A DNA stretch of 64,000 bases from JAFDCJ01 sp049669725. GTDB lineage: Bacteria > Desulfobacterota > Desulfobacteria > Desulfobacterales > JAFDCJ01. Below are positions 44,807 through 53,874 of this stretch, piece by piece. The DNA is taken from NCBI GenBank assembly GCA_049669725.1, contig JBATKU010000735.1:1-64000 (forward strand), written 5' to 3'. The translations under genes and the position numbers were made by a program. Every line of letters begins with the position of its first letter. Within the stretch, counting starts at the first letter, position 1. The notes beneath the pieces are model-generated. The model did no database searches. It had not been told where the DNA came from and saw only the letters and a program-made list of their open reading frames with translations.

Positions 44807-45748
44807 ATGGAAAATAAGATTCTGATCGTAGAAGATGATTCGGTCATCGCCGAGATGCTCCATCAATTTCTAACCCGTTCAGGATATCAGGCGATAATTA
44901 CATACAGCACTGAAGAAGCAGCGGAAGTTTTGAAGGGCGAAGAAATAAACATCATCCTATCGGATATAAATTTGCCGGGCATGGATGGCATCACATTTAC
45001 CAAGAAAGTCAAAAAACAATATAAGCTCGATGTTATCATAACCACCGGCTACAGTTCTAAATATTCCTATGAAGATGCCATCAATAACGGCGCAAGTGAT
45101 TTGATATTCAAACCGATTCGCTTAAATGAATTGATGTTGAGAATCAACCGGGTCATCCGGGAGCGATCGCTCATCAACGAGCGTGACCGAATGATTGAGA
45201 AATTGAGGATGCTGTCAATAAAGGATCCGCTGACCGAGCTTTATAATTCAAGATATTTTTATGAACAACTCGAAAAAGAAATAGCCCGATCAGATCGCTA
45301 TTTACATCCCCTCTCACTGATTTTCATTGATATCGACCATTTCAAGTCAATTAATGACTCATACGGCCACATGGTGGGCGATAAGGCCCTACAGTTGATA
45401 GCCCGGAAAATGAAAATTTCTCTGCGATCTCAGGATACAGCCTATCGTTTCGCCGGTGATGAATTTACCATAATTTTGCCGGAAACCGCCGCGGATCAAA
45501 CTGAAGTGGTGGCCGACAGGATTAGATCTGAAATGGAAAACGAGCGTCTGGTGATCTTCGAAAAGAAAATATCGAAAATAACACTGAGCATCGGAATTGC
45601 CGAATATGTCCGCAATGAAGAAATGGGACAATTCATACATCGGGCCGATGTAAATATGTACCAGGCCAAGAAAAGCGGCGGGAACAAAATATTTATCATG
45701 TCGAACGCAAATGAATTGTCCAAGGACCTGAGAATTTCAGGGGATTGA
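44807..45748 (+). CDS. Response regulator diguanylate cyclase (REC-GGDEF)
   Basis: A 313-residue protein that makes cyclic di-GMP when phosphorylated. REC domain residues 1-120: the acidic pocket is ILIVEDD, the phospho-acceptor is Asp53 (LSDINLPG), with Lys in FKPIR. The GGDEF domain follows from about 150: the active site reads AGDEF, with an inhibitory I-site RxxD (RSQD) five residues before it, and IDIDHFKSIND. Ala in place of the first Gly is common in active cyclases. The cognate kinase is not adjacent. PilZ proteins in the window are possible receptors. Confidence 0.92.
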   Translation: MENKILIVEDDSVIAEMLHQFLTRSGYQAIITYSTEEAAEVLKGEEINIILSDINLPGMDGITFTKKVKKQYKLDVIITTGYSSKYSYEDAINNGASDLIFKPIRLNELMLRINRVIRERSLINERDRMIEKLRMLSIKDPLTELYNSRYFYEQLEKEIARSDRYLHPLSLIFIDIDHFKSINDSYGHMVGDKALQLIARKMKISLRSQDTAYRFAGDEFTIILPETAADQTEVVADRIRSEMENERLVIFEKKISKITLSIGIAEYVRNEEMGQFIHRADVNMYQAKKSGGNKIFIMSNANELSKDLRISGD

Positions 45749-45842
45749 TGGTTATACCCCTTTTCTTTCATCGTTAGTGCACAGGCAGTCCTATTTTTTG
45801 TTTTTATCTGCGATCCAATTTTTTACTTCCAAAAATGGATAA

Positions 45843-45983
45843 CTCTCTAGGATACCGAAATATGAAGGTTTCCGCGGATCCAATGAAATTAATACGGTGT
45901 ATTATGACTCGGAGGTGATCACGATTGAAGAGATGGAAGCCGCTTTAAAGGATGCCGGCACCTACATCGGGGTTGAAAAGTAA
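45843..45983 (+). pseudogene. Short gene fragment, C-terminal end of an unknown protein
   Basis: A 46-codon open stretch without an ATG: RIPKYEGFRGSNEINTVYYD then SEVITIEEMEAALKDAGTYI then GVEK and stop. The beta-strand/helix pattern (xVYYDSEVITIEEMEAALKxAG) resembles the last part of a heavy-metal-associated or similar ferredoxin-like fold. The start of the gene is missing and I see no ribosome binding site. It is probably a decayed gene; family uncertain. Confidence 0.4.
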
Positions 45984-46095
45984 GAAGAGGAGTCAGAATC
46001 AGAAATACAATCGATATCTTAGCTTGCTTTTGGATTCTGTCACATCAAATATAAGCATGGCAGACTAGTTAACTAAGCCTGAGTAGCATGTCATA

Positions 46096-46138
46096 AAAAA
46101 TCAGCGGCAATTTTCTCATCAAGTTGCCGCTGATTTTT
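46096..46138. terminator. Bidirectional terminator
   Basis: A 15-base perfect stem (AAAAATCAGCGGCAA, 46096-46110 with 46124-46138) and a 13-base loop. On the minus strand a T tract follows, so it ends the gene at 46153; on the plus strand a shorter one follows. Confidence 0.85.
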
Positions 46139-46152
46139 AAATCTAAAAAAAT

Positions 46153-46719
46153 CTAACGTCTGCGAGCTTGACGCCAGCTTCCCTTTTTATGAGGTCGGCC
46201 GGAATGTTTATACCGGTGATGTTTAGCAAAGGATCGGTTCCTGCGATCTGACCTTGACGAATAATATCGTTTGTGGTCCCCTCTAACCCCACGATTTGCT
46301 TGAAAATCCCTTTTGTGATCGCGCCGTAATCCTTGATGACCCTTAAAATCTCTTCGCTGACTCCGGTCCCTTCGTTTGTTTCTCGAGTATTGCCTGTCTC
46401 CATTGAAATCTTTCCGGTGGTCGCGTCGGTATCCCTGGGGATCCTTATTATTTGCACGCCGACCCCCCCGGCGATCCTGATAATCTTCTCTGCGGTCGCG
46501 ATAATCCCCACGACGATCACTAACGTCTTCGCCTCGATCGCTAAAGTCTTCTCGACGGTCTCGGACATCCTCACCTCCGTCACTCCTATTCCGTCCACCC
46601 CGGTTATCATTTTCCAATTCCTTCCCAACAGAATCCTGCGCGATGGAAACATTAGGATGTGAAATCCCCACCACACAAACCGCCACTGCTGCCAATGCTA
46701 TAAAAATTAAGTTTCGCAT
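46153..46719 (-). CDS. Secreted Arg/Asp-rich repeat protein
   Basis: A 188-residue protein. An N-terminal signal peptide (MRNLIFIALAAVAVCVVGIS to about residue 27, cleavage near SIA-Q) is followed by a low-complexity mature part of charged repeats: EDVRDRREDFSDRGEDVSDR and variants with period about 7-8, then a very basic tail rich in Arg, His and Lys. No enzyme motif is present. Such RD/ED-repeat exported proteins occur in deltaproteobacteria with unknown function. A second long frame over the same bases is a shadow. A strong terminator follows at 46096. Confidence 0.8.
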   Translation of the reverse strand: MRNLIFIALAAVAVCVVGISHPNVSIAQDSVGKELENDNRGGRNRSDGGEDVRDRREDFSDRGEDVSDRRGDYRDRREDYQDRRGGRRANNKDPQGYRRDHRKDFNGDRQYSRNKRRDRSQRRDFKGHQGLRRDHKRDFQANRGVRGDHKRYYSSRSDRRNRSFAKHHRYKHSGRPHKKGSWRQARRR

Positions 46720-46932
46720 AATTTAATCCTCCTTTTTCAGTCATGTTAAATGACCCTGTTTATGTAAGGCATATTTCTTTAGACGTTCATGGCCAAAAAA
46801 GGTTTACATAAATTTGTTCCTTCTAATTTAATATAGTCGGAAACTATTTCCGCTACATTTCATTCCCCCTTGTCAGTTGCGCCTCCCTTTGATATCCATT
46901 CCCATACAGGCTTAATCATAGGGGGGAACTTA

Positions 46933-47835
46933 ATGCCAAGTTTTCGTAGCAAGTTTTGTCGCATATTGACCAAGTATTTAGTGGCTCTAAAATTCAACCC
47001 CAATAAGACAATTGATGAAATGCGAAAGGGTACAGAAAGCCTATCAAATTTAGCGAGCCTTCCATCAAAAACAAAGGCAGAAAAAATCACATTCAATAGC
47101 ATTTCAGCTGAGTGGATTTGCGCAAAAGGGGCCCATGAAGACAGAGTGATCTTATATCTCCATGGAGGAGGTTATAATATTTGCTCTCCTAATACTCATA
47201 GAGAGTTAGCAGCCCATATTTCGATGGCAAGTGGTGCCAAAGTATTACTGCCGGATTACCGGCTTGCTCCTGAACATCCATTCCCCAGTGCATTGGAAGA
47301 TGCTACTTCAGCATATCGCTGGTTGCTTGATGCTGGTTTAGCGGGTGGAAATATCTCTATAGCAGGAGATTCGGCTGGAGGAGGACTATCGATAGCTACA
47401 TCAATTTCGCTACGTGATGCTGGAGAGCCGTCACCTGCCTCAATAGTTTGCATTTCGCCTTGGACAGATTTAGAGATGTCCGGCAATTCAATCAAAACCC
47501 TTGCTGAAATTGACCCCATGTTGAATCTTCAATGGTTGAAGATTATGGCCTCAAATTATATCGGAGATGGTGATCCTCACTCTCCACTAATCTCACCGAT
47601 TTATGCAGACCTAAAAGGGATTTCACCATTGCTAATTCATGTTGGCTCCGATGAAATCCTATTAGATGATTCAACACGGATAGCAGAGAGGGCGAAAAGC
47701 GCCGGTGTTGACGTGACCTTAAATATTTATGATCAAATGTGGCATGTGTTTCACTTGACCGCAAGACTTATGCCTGAGGCAAATAATGCAATAAAAGAGT
47801 TAGGTTCTTTCGTTCGCAAACATTTTGAAAAATAA
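46933..47835 (+). CDS. Alpha/beta hydrolase, hormone-sensitive-lipase type esterase
   Basis: A 300-residue carboxylesterase. The oxyanion motif is HGGGYNI, the catalytic Ser lies in GDSAGGGL, Asp is in GSDEILLDD and His in MWHVFH. HSL-family enzymes hydrolyse short acyl esters. I start at ATG 46933 because AGGGGGG lies six bases upstream; the reading frame extends 21 codons further, but with no ribosome binding site. No signal peptide, so cytoplasmic. Confidence 0.9.
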   Translation: MPSFRSKFCRILTKYLVALKFNPNKTIDEMRKGTESLSNLASLPSKTKAEKITFNSISAEWICAKGAHEDRVILYLHGGGYNICSPNTHRELAAHISMASGAKVLLPDYRLAPEHPFPSALEDATSAYRWLLDAGLAGGNISIAGDSAGGGLSIATSISLRDAGEPSPASIVCISPWTDLEMSGNSIKTLAEIDPMLNLQWLKIMASNYIGDGDPHSPLISPIYADLKGISPLLIHVGSDEILLDDSTRIAERAKSAGVDVTLNIYDQMWHVFHLTARLMPEANNAIKELGSFVRKHFEK

Positions 47836-47888
47836 GTGTTACTGCTGATCAATGGAACTATACTAGGCAGGATCAAAGAAGAGAGGAT

Positions 47889-48707
47889 TTATGAATGAAT
47901 AAAACTATTGCCATTTCCAAAAATTATTGTGCCATCTGATAATTTGCCCTTTAGAGTAGCATGGCTGATATCTCTATTCAATAAGTGGCTACTATCTTCA
48001 AACCTCACAATCAAGTCAGGATATTCATCATTATCAACATGTTCGCTGGTAGATAGAATGTGTGCTTTTCCCATTGTCCTCATGGCAAGGTTTTCAATAC
48101 AAAGGCTCTCAATATCGATAGTGCTCACATCCAGATGTGCACTACCAAATATAACCACCGAAGTATTTCCTCGAATATTGGGTTTAAAATCATGTGATTT
48201 GGTTTCCGTAATTATCTCAATTTCAACAATTTGAGAACGGTTGCCTGGAGGGATGAAATAATCTACCCCGTCGAAGTGGACAAGTACCTCCTTAGTATTG
48301 CTAGCCGAGGTTTTGATTGCAAAAGACTCCGGTTCAAACTCAAAACAATTCCCGGCACTTGATGCAAATGATACAACAAGCCCCGCGTAGCCCATAAAAC
48401 TCAGCGTAACATATCCATTGGTTACATTTACACGAATGCCGTTATTGGTATAAATCAATTGACCACCATTGCTAAACATAGAAAAGGATCCGCTGTTATG
48501 TTTGCTAAGGGTGGTTATTGAACCTAAAAATATTCCATCATATTCAATATTTTCAATTCTGAAATCAAAGCTGTCTATATTTGTGCCATTACCAGTAATA
48601 TGAGATCTGAGAAAATCAGAAGGTAAAATGGTTCCGTTGGCGATATTGAAATGAACACCTAGGAGCATCGAAAGGAATAATATGATCCGTACGGCATGCA
48701 TATTCAT
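47889..48707 (-). CDS. Secreted protein with beta-rich C-terminal module, unknown function
   Basis: A 272-residue protein with an N-terminal signal peptide (MNMHAVRIILFLSMLLGVHF). The rest is beta-rich and low in catalytic residues. The C-terminal ~90 residues (VVIFGSAHLDVSTIDIESLC, then DNDEYPDLIVRFEDSSHL) resemble a small module I recall from other secreted proteins: V-x-T-I-x-x-x-S-L followed by a D-x-D-x-x-P-D-L-x-V calcium-like loop. I have no name for it and give this as resemblance only. A small membrane gene may precede it. Confidence 0.6.
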   Translation of the reverse strand: MNMHAVRIILFLSMLLGVHFNIANGTILPSDFLRSHITGNGTNIDSFDFRIENIEYDGIFLGSITTLSKHNSGSFSMFSNGGQLIYTNNGIRVNVTNGYVTLSFMGYAGLVVSFASSAGNCFEFEPESFAIKTSASNTKEVLVHFDGVDYFIPPGNRSQIVEIEIITETKSHDFKPNIRGNTSVVIFGSAHLDVSTIDIESLCIENLAMRTMGKAHILSTSEHVDNDEYPDLIVRFEDSSHLLNRDISHATLKGKLSDGTIIFGNGNSFIHS

Positions 48708-48762
48708 ACTGTATTTACCCCCTGATCATAAGACAAATATAAAGTACATGCCCCAGTAGCTA

Positions 48763-48930
48763 TCAGACGGATTGTCTGAAAAGCGGTAATATTTGCCTTC
48801 GTAGCCTTTTTTTATTCAATTGCAGGAATTTTTCCTGAATCTTTTCCAAAAGAATAATAGAGATGGCCACCGAAATAGCACTCAAGATAATGCCGATTGG
48901 AAACCATATGACAAATGCTGAAGAAATCAT
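48763..48930 (-). CDS. Possible small membrane protein, 55 residues
   Basis: ATG at 48930 with AGGAAA six bases upstream. The product has one hydrophobic segment (MISSAFVIWFPIGIILSAIS and on) and a basic tail with KKRLRRQ. It ends 55 bases before the secreted-protein gene on the same strand. The composition is that of a single-span membrane protein. Weak support, as the region is AT-rich. Confidence 0.4.
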   Translation of the reverse strand: MISSAFVIWFPIGIILSAISVAISIILLEKIQEKFLQLNKKRLRRQILPLFRQSV

Positions 48931-49250
48931 GATTGTTTCCTATAATGAGGTAGTTGTTTTTGAATACGTTTTTAAACCCTTTCCGCATTCAACATCAAAA
49001 AACGACGTTGCAACGGTTATGCCAAAAAATCATAAATCGATAATTCTTATTGTTTTCAGTATCTTAATAAATTTAATGCGGCCTTGTGGTTGGAGAAGGT
49101 GAGAAAAAAAATGCAGAAATTTATGAGATATTATTCACAATTCGTTCAATAACCCAATTTTGAAAAGCAGAATCATTTTGAAATTGATAAATATTCAGTA
49201 TTTCCATTCATACGCCATATCTGCCGCCTGTTAGGAAGGATCTATTTATA
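48931..49250. other. AT-rich intergenic region of 320 bases
   Basis: No gene, repeat or promoter is convincing. A plus-strand frame at 48863-49102 has no ribosome binding site and an unlikely composition. Confidence 0.35.
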
Positions 49251-50129
49251 TTAATCAAAGGTTAGGGTATCAGAGAGTTTAGCCATCCAGCTTTTAGTTT
49301 TTGCTGCAATTGCCTCATATTGATCTACTTTCAGCCCCAACCGGTCAAGCACCGCCGATGACAGCATGACAGGCTGGCCACCAGCTGAATCACCGTCACC
49401 CTGTGGCTGACACATCAAATTTGATAGATAAGTTATATCTGATTTCGAAGTTGATTTTTTATTACGTTCCGGATTGTGGTGCCAGCGAACCGCACGAACA
49501 ATATCAGCAGGAAATGACCATCTGGCCAGAATCACTGCTCCGATTTCAGCGTGATCAGTTCCAAGGACCATATGCTCGGCTACATCCAAAGGCACGCCTT
49601 TCGCCGTAATACGTTCAATTTGTTGCCGCTCTTCTTTCACAAATTGGCCTAACACCAGTTTCCCCATATCATGGAGTAAGGCCGGTGTAAAAACATCATT
49701 CGTTTCAGGAAATTTCTTATGTCGAGCTAATGCTTCCGCGGTATTTGATACTGCGATTGAGTGGAGCCAGAGTTCGCCAGGAGATAGATTATAGCCTTCG
49801 ACAGCGCTATCCATATTTTTGCTCATACTGGCACTGACGGCTATTTGGGCAAACCGCTTAACCCCCAATAACATCACTGCATGTTTCAAGGTTTCAACTT
49901 TTTTAGGTACGCCAAAAAAAGCAGAATTCGCCAGCCGGAGGACATTGGTAGCAAGCCCTGGATCGTGACGCAGGATCCCCTCTATTTCATCCACCGGCAC
50001 GTCCTCTTCCGCCAAAAGTGCCCTCAACTTAATCCCGGCCTGGGGCATGCTGGGAAAAGATGACACTTTCGTCATGATGGGGTCTGGTATATCGTTTTCC
50101 TTGACTTCCTTTTCTTCAGATAATTCCAT
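49251..50129 (-). CDS. HDOD domain signalling protein
   Basis: A 292-residue HDOD protein, a degenerate HD-type phosphohydrolase fold used as a signalling output module in many bacteria. The domain spans about residues 18-215: LPSMPQ-like opening (FPSMPQAGIKLRALL), HDPGLATNVLRLANSAFFG, KHAVMLLGVKRF and LLHDMGKLVLG, which keeps the HD pair, and LARWSFPADIVRAVRWHHNP. The HD motif is preserved here, unlike many HDOD proteins, so weak phosphodiesterase activity is possible. It is encoded alone. Confidence 0.9.
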   Translation of the reverse strand: MELSEEKEVKENDIPDPIMTKVSSFPSMPQAGIKLRALLAEEDVPVDEIEGILRHDPGLATNVLRLANSAFFGVPKKVETLKHAVMLLGVKRFAQIAVSASMSKNMDSAVEGYNLSPGELWLHSIAVSNTAEALARHKKFPETNDVFTPALLHDMGKLVLGQFVKEERQQIERITAKGVPLDVAEHMVLGTDHAEIGAVILARWSFPADIVRAVRWHHNPERNKKSTSKSDITYLSNLMCQPQGDGDSAGGQPVMLSSAVLDRLGLKVDQYEAIAAKTKSWMAKLSDTLTFD

Positions 50130-50183
50130 TAAAAGTTTCCTCCAATAGTAACTCAGGCAAAATTATATAAATTGTTACGGCAA

Positions 50184-50211
50184 TTGACATTGATTTATTT
50201 TAATATATTAT
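50184..50211 (+). promoter_or_regulatory. Candidate sigma-70 promoter
   Basis: TTGACA (50184-50189), a 16-base spacer and TATTAT (50206-50211). It would drive the flavoenzyme gene at 50400 through a 180-base leader. The region is very AT-rich, so chance matches are likely. Confidence 0.35.
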
Positions 50212-50399
50212 TTCTGAAAGTCAAATATCAATCAGACACAGGTTGCTAACTCCATTCATTCCACCCAGAGACCGACTATCTCTCTAATTTGGCATTTCAT
50301 CGCCTTTTCTTTGTTCATGTCTCTTTAGATAGCTATAATTATAATTAATATAGATATTTACCCAAAGAATGGCATGAACCCACTGAAAAGGAGGTGCCC

Positions 50400-52034
50400 A
50401 TGTTTAATCAATCCCTGTCAAGACGATCTTTCCTGACCGTTTCGGCCATGTCCGCGGCCTCACTCGCCCTGGATTGGGGTAAAATTTCGGCCTATACCGC
50501 CAAAATGGGATCCAAAAGCGACTATCCAACGGTGGTTATCGGTGCTGGTTTGGGCGGTTTGGTCTGTGGGGCCTATCTGGCAAAACAGGGAGTACCGGTT
50601 ACCGTTTTGGAACAGCACAGCATCCCGGGAGGCTATGCGACCTCTTTTGACCGGGCCGGTGGCAAATTTTCATTTGATGTGTCGTTGCATGGAACTTCTA
50701 TCAACACGAATGCCCCGGCCAGAATTTTAAATAATATCGGTGTGTTGAATAAAATTGATCTGGTGCAGCTCCCCGAGGTCTGTCGCTATAAAACCCCCAA
50801 GTTTGATATTTCGGTTCCCCAGAGAGATCCCGAGGAATACATTAAGCGGTTAAGCGCCCACTTTCCGGACGAAGCCGATGGTATCCGCGGCTTTATTGAA
50901 GAGATGGTAGCCATCTCCGAAGAGGAAAACCGGCTGCATCTCAAGAAAGGACGATTTTTCAAACTGTTTTTCCCGTTTCAGTATCGCAAGATGTGGAATG
51001 TGCGCCATAAAACCCTGGCGGACCTGATGAACGATTATGTCAGGAACCCTGATTTGCAGGAAATTCTGGCATCCCTTTGGGGGTACTACGGTTTGCCGCC
51101 GTCAAAACTATCCGGATTTTATTATGCCAATTCCACCGGGGGGTATCTGCGCAATGGATCCTACTACATCCGGCAGCGATCCCAGGATTTGAGCAATGCC
51201 ATCGCCCAGGTGATTGAAGAAAATGGCGGTCGTATTTTATATGATTCGACGGTGGACAGGATCAGGGTCGAAAAGGGAGTTGTCAAAGGCGTTGAACTTT
51301 CAGGTGGAGAGACACTGCCGGCCAGAGCGGTGGTCAGCAACGCCAGTGCACCAACGACATTTCGTAAGATGGTTCCTGCGGGTGCAGTCCCTAAAGAATA
51401 TTTAAAAAAATTGCGTGGTTACAAACCAAGCATTTCATCTTTTATCGTCTGGCTCGGATTAAATCGAGATATTTGTGATATTACCAGCGCTTTCAGCACC
51501 CATGTTTCCTCAGGGCTCCGTTCGGATCAGGATTATGACGCCAAACTAAACGGTGATATTGAAAACGGTTCTTTTGGTGTTGCCATCTACGATAATATTT
51601 TCAAAGGCTATTCAGCCCCCGGAACCTCCACTTTGCAGCTGATTTTTATCAGCGGTTACGAACCGTGGCGCAGGTTTGAATCTAACTATAGAAAAGAAAA
51701 TAAAACCGCCTACTACGAAGAGAAAGCTCGCTGGACCGATATCCTGATCAAACGGGCGGAAAGGGATGTCATCCCGGGATTATCCAGGATGATCGAAGTC
51801 CAAGAAGCCGCAACCCCATTGACCAACTGGCGTTACACCGGAAACACCGACGGGGCCATATACGGTTTTGAGCAGTCCATGGACAATGCCTATATGAATC
51901 GAATCGAGAATCACACGCCGATCAACGGACTCTATCTTGCCGGTGCCTGGGGCAATCCCGGCGGCGGTTATACCGGTGCCATGCGCAGTGGCGAAAAGGC
52001 ATTTCAGGCGCTTATGGAAGACTGGGGTGCTTAA
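50400..52034 (+). CDS. Tat-exported FAD oxidoreductase, carotenoid desaturase / retinol saturase-like
   Basis: A 544-residue flavoenzyme. A twin-arginine signal peptide (Arg8-Arg9 in SRRSFLTVSAM) comes first. The FAD dinucleotide-binding motif VVIGAGLGGLVCGAYLAKQG and the ADP-binding end VTVLEQ follow. Blocks such as NSTGGYLRNGSYYIRQRSQD and the C-terminal flavin motif NGLYLAGAWGNPGGGYTGAM match phytoene desaturase and retinol saturase-type enzymes. Export by Tat is unusual for this family, whose members mostly work in membranes from the cytoplasmic side. ATG 50400 has AGGAGG upstream. Confidence 0.85.
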   Translation: MFNQSLSRRSFLTVSAMSAASLALDWGKISAYTAKMGSKSDYPTVVIGAGLGGLVCGAYLAKQGVPVTVLEQHSIPGGYATSFDRAGGKFSFDVSLHGTSINTNAPARILNNIGVLNKIDLVQLPEVCRYKTPKFDISVPQRDPEEYIKRLSAHFPDEADGIRGFIEEMVAISEEENRLHLKKGRFFKLFFPFQYRKMWNVRHKTLADLMNDYVRNPDLQEILASLWGYYGLPPSKLSGFYYANSTGGYLRNGSYYIRQRSQDLSNAIAQVIEENGGRILYDSTVDRIRVEKGVVKGVELSGGETLPARAVVSNASAPTTFRKMVPAGAVPKEYLKKLRGYKPSISSFIVWLGLNRDICDITSAFSTHVSSGLRSDQDYDAKLNGDIENGSFGVAIYDNIFKGYSAPGTSTLQLIFISGYEPWRRFESNYRKENKTAYYEEKARWTDILIKRAERDVIPGLSRMIEVQEAATPLTNWRYTGNTDGAIYGFEQSMDNAYMNRIENHTPINGLYLAGAWGNPGGGYTGAMRSGEKAFQALMEDWGA

Positions 52035-52090
52035 AGGTTTCCCTCCTTCGCCTAAGGGCTATGGAGGGCAAGCAGGTTTCAGGTGTCAGC

Positions 52091-52162
52091 CTGATTTAAG
52101 TAGGATCGGCCACTGTGTCGGCCCATCACTTCATTGCGATGGGCGGGCACGGAGGCCCGCCC
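52091..52162. repeat. Hairpin-rich repeat element
   Basis: Two nested or adjacent palindromes: GCCCATC (52121-52127) with GATGGGC (52138-52144), and GGGCGGGC (52141-52148) with GCCCGCCC (52155-52162). No T tract follows. Spacer repeats of this GC-rich kind are widespread. The AT-rich bases after it (52160-52300) carry short direct and inverted TTTCGGATT-like repeats. Confidence 0.5.
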
Positions 52163-52324
52163 TACTTTCGATTTCGGATTCGGGATTTCGGTTGGTCTGA
52201 ATGTCATATCTTAACTCGTAACACGCAATCCGCAACTTCTGAATTTTTTTCAATCTGAAATCCGCGATCCAAAATCCAAAATCGGAAAACCCAAAACACG
52301 AAACGCGGAAAGAGGTTATCCAGT

Positions 52325-52771
52325 ATGAATCACTACGCATCGCGGCAATATGACAGTGACGAAGTTACCCGCATTATTCGGCGGGCGTTGAAGCTAAACA
52401 ATGAGGACACGATCAGTCATGACGAATTGATGGAAACCGCAGCGCGAATCGGGCTTGACCCTCAAGTCGTGGAAACTGCCATTGAACTGGAGCGACGGGC
52501 ATTTAAAAAAGAGAAGATCCGAAACGCTGTGATGAAACGCCGGAAAGCGGGGTTTCATTGGCATCTGTGGAGCTATATTATCGTCAATGCTGCTTTATTG
52601 TTGACAAATAAGTTGACCCCGGGGCCCTGGTGGTTTCACTGGTCGGTGCTGGGCTGGGGCATCGGTCTGGCATTTCACTTCAAAGCTATCCATTTCCACG
52701 GTCCGAAGGGATTTGACCGGCGTACTAATCCGTGCCATGCGCGGGCAAAATATTGTCAGTGCGAGAAATAA
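52325..52771 (+). CDS. 2TM-domain protein
   Basis: A 148-residue protein. A soluble helical N terminus (1-72; SDEVTRIIRRALKLNNEDTI) precedes two membrane helices at about 77-115 (WHLWSYIIVNAALLL; FHWSVLGWGIGLAFHF). This matches the 2TM domain, often fused or adjacent to histidine kinases of the LytS type. It overlaps the histidine kinase's N-terminal extension region and should be co-transcribed with the LytS/LytTR pair that follows. The N-terminal half resembles a Tfb2-like or SHOCT-like helical module, not assigned. Confidence 0.75.
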   Translation: MNHYASRQYDSDEVTRIIRRALKLNNEDTISHDELMETAARIGLDPQVVETAIELERRAFKKEKIRNAVMKRRKAGFHWHLWSYIIVNAALLLTNKLTPGPWWFHWSVLGWGIGLAFHFKAIHFHGPKGFDRRTNPCHARAKYCQCEK

Positions 52772-52830
52772 TTCGTTTGTCTTTTTCAGTTTGGCGGCGT
52801 ACAAATATCTTACAGGAGACAATTGCACCC

Positions 52831-53874
52831 ATGAAGCCCGCGACCGACGGTATGACCGCCCGCTCAGCCGTCAAATCACTTTTATATACCTTTGTTTTTG
52901 ACACCATTATTGCTTTTTTCCTGACCGCAATGAAGTTCGGAGGCGGGTTTTTAGTCAACTTTGCCATCTCGCAGAGCATCGGTTTATCCTGTTGCACCTG
53001 TGTGTTGGCGGCCTTTCATTTTTTCCCCAGCGATAAACCGGTCCTGCAGGCCATCCGGGTAGCGGTGGCGTTGCTCATCGGCAGCCTGGGCGGGTCTTTT
53101 CTGGGCGCGTCGGTTTCCGGAATGGGTTCGGCAGTCATTTTTGAAAAACACGGTCTTTATCAGTTGCTTATCCTCGGTGTCATGTTTGGCTCTATTGTTA
53201 CCTACTTCCTCAGTTCCCGGGAGCAGATTGCGGAGTCCAGAGCCCAGATTCAAGAAGAGCAGATCAAACGCCTGACGAGTGAGAAAAAAGCGGCCGAAGC
53301 CCATTTAAAGTTACTGCAGGCTCAAATCGAACCCCATTTTCTGTTCAATACCCTGTCAAATATCCTTAACCTGCTGGACAACGATGTTGAAAAGGGAAAA
53401 TCCATGCTGGTCGATTTTACTCGCTATTTGCGTGCGTCCCTTGCAAAAATCCGGGTGCATTATACGACCCTTGGTCATGAAATGGAGATGATTCGAGCCT
53501 ACCTCAACATTTTTAAAGTTAGAATGGGAGATCGCTTAAAATTTCGCATCGAATTACCGGACCAGTTAACGGACGTCGCGTTTCCGCCCATGCTGCTCCA
53601 GCCCCTGGTGGAAAACGCCATTAAACATGGGTTGGAACCCAAGATCGAAGGCGGCGAAATCCGGGTAATAGCAGAGCAAAAAAATGGCATCCTGCGCCTG
53701 GCGATTGTCGATACCGGCATGGGTATTAGCCGGGAGAATCATTCCGGTCTGGGCCTGTCCAACGTGCGGGAAAGACTGGTATCTATATATGATCACCATG
53801 CAAAGTTCATCCTGGAGGAAAATCAGCCCTGCGGCGTGATAGCGATTCTGGAGGTGCCCCATGAGCCATCCTGA
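52831..53874 (+). CDS. LytS/YehU-type sensor histidine kinase
   Basis: A 347-residue kinase. About four hydrophobic segments cover residues 15-130, followed by a coiled coil and the His-kinase domain with phospho-acceptor His169 in QIEPHFLFNTLSNI. The ATP-binding end contains LVENAIKHG (N box) and DTGMGISRENHSGLGLSNVRERL (G1/G2 boxes). ATG 52831 is my choice; a longer frame begins at 52732. Its stop overlaps the response-regulator gene by 14 bases, so the two are coupled. It should sense an envelope or membrane signal. Confidence 0.9.
   Translation: MKPATDGMTARSAVKSLLYTFVFDTIIAFFLTAMKFGGGFLVNFAISQSIGLSCCTCVLAAFHFFPSDKPVLQAIRVAVALLIGSLGGSFLGASVSGMGSAVIFEKHGLYQLLILGVMFGSIVTYFLSSREQIAESRAQIQEEQIKRLTSEKKAAEAHLKLLQAQIEPHFLFNTLSNILNLLDNDVEKGKSMLVDFTRYLRASLAKIRVHYTTLGHEMEMIRAYLNIFKVRMGDRLKFRIELPDQLTDVAFPPMLLQPLVENAIKHGLEPKIEGGEIRVIAEQKNGILRLAIVDTGMGISRENHSGLGLSNVRERLVSIYDHHAKFILEENQPCGVIAILEVPHEPS

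Larger units (their letters stand above)
45749..46142. other. Intergenic region of about 390 bases
   Basis: Contains a gene remnant (45843-45983) and a terminator (46096-46138), both listed separately. Otherwise nothing is recognised. Confidence 0.4.

Noticed and set aside
46143..46676. Long minus-strand frame overlapping the Arg/Asp-repeat gene
   Set aside because: Out-of-frame shadow of the repetitive gene; no signal peptide or ribosome binding site of its own.
48863..49102. Plus-strand frame of 79 codons
   Set aside because: No ribosome binding site and unlikely composition; overlaps a more plausible small membrane gene on the other strand.
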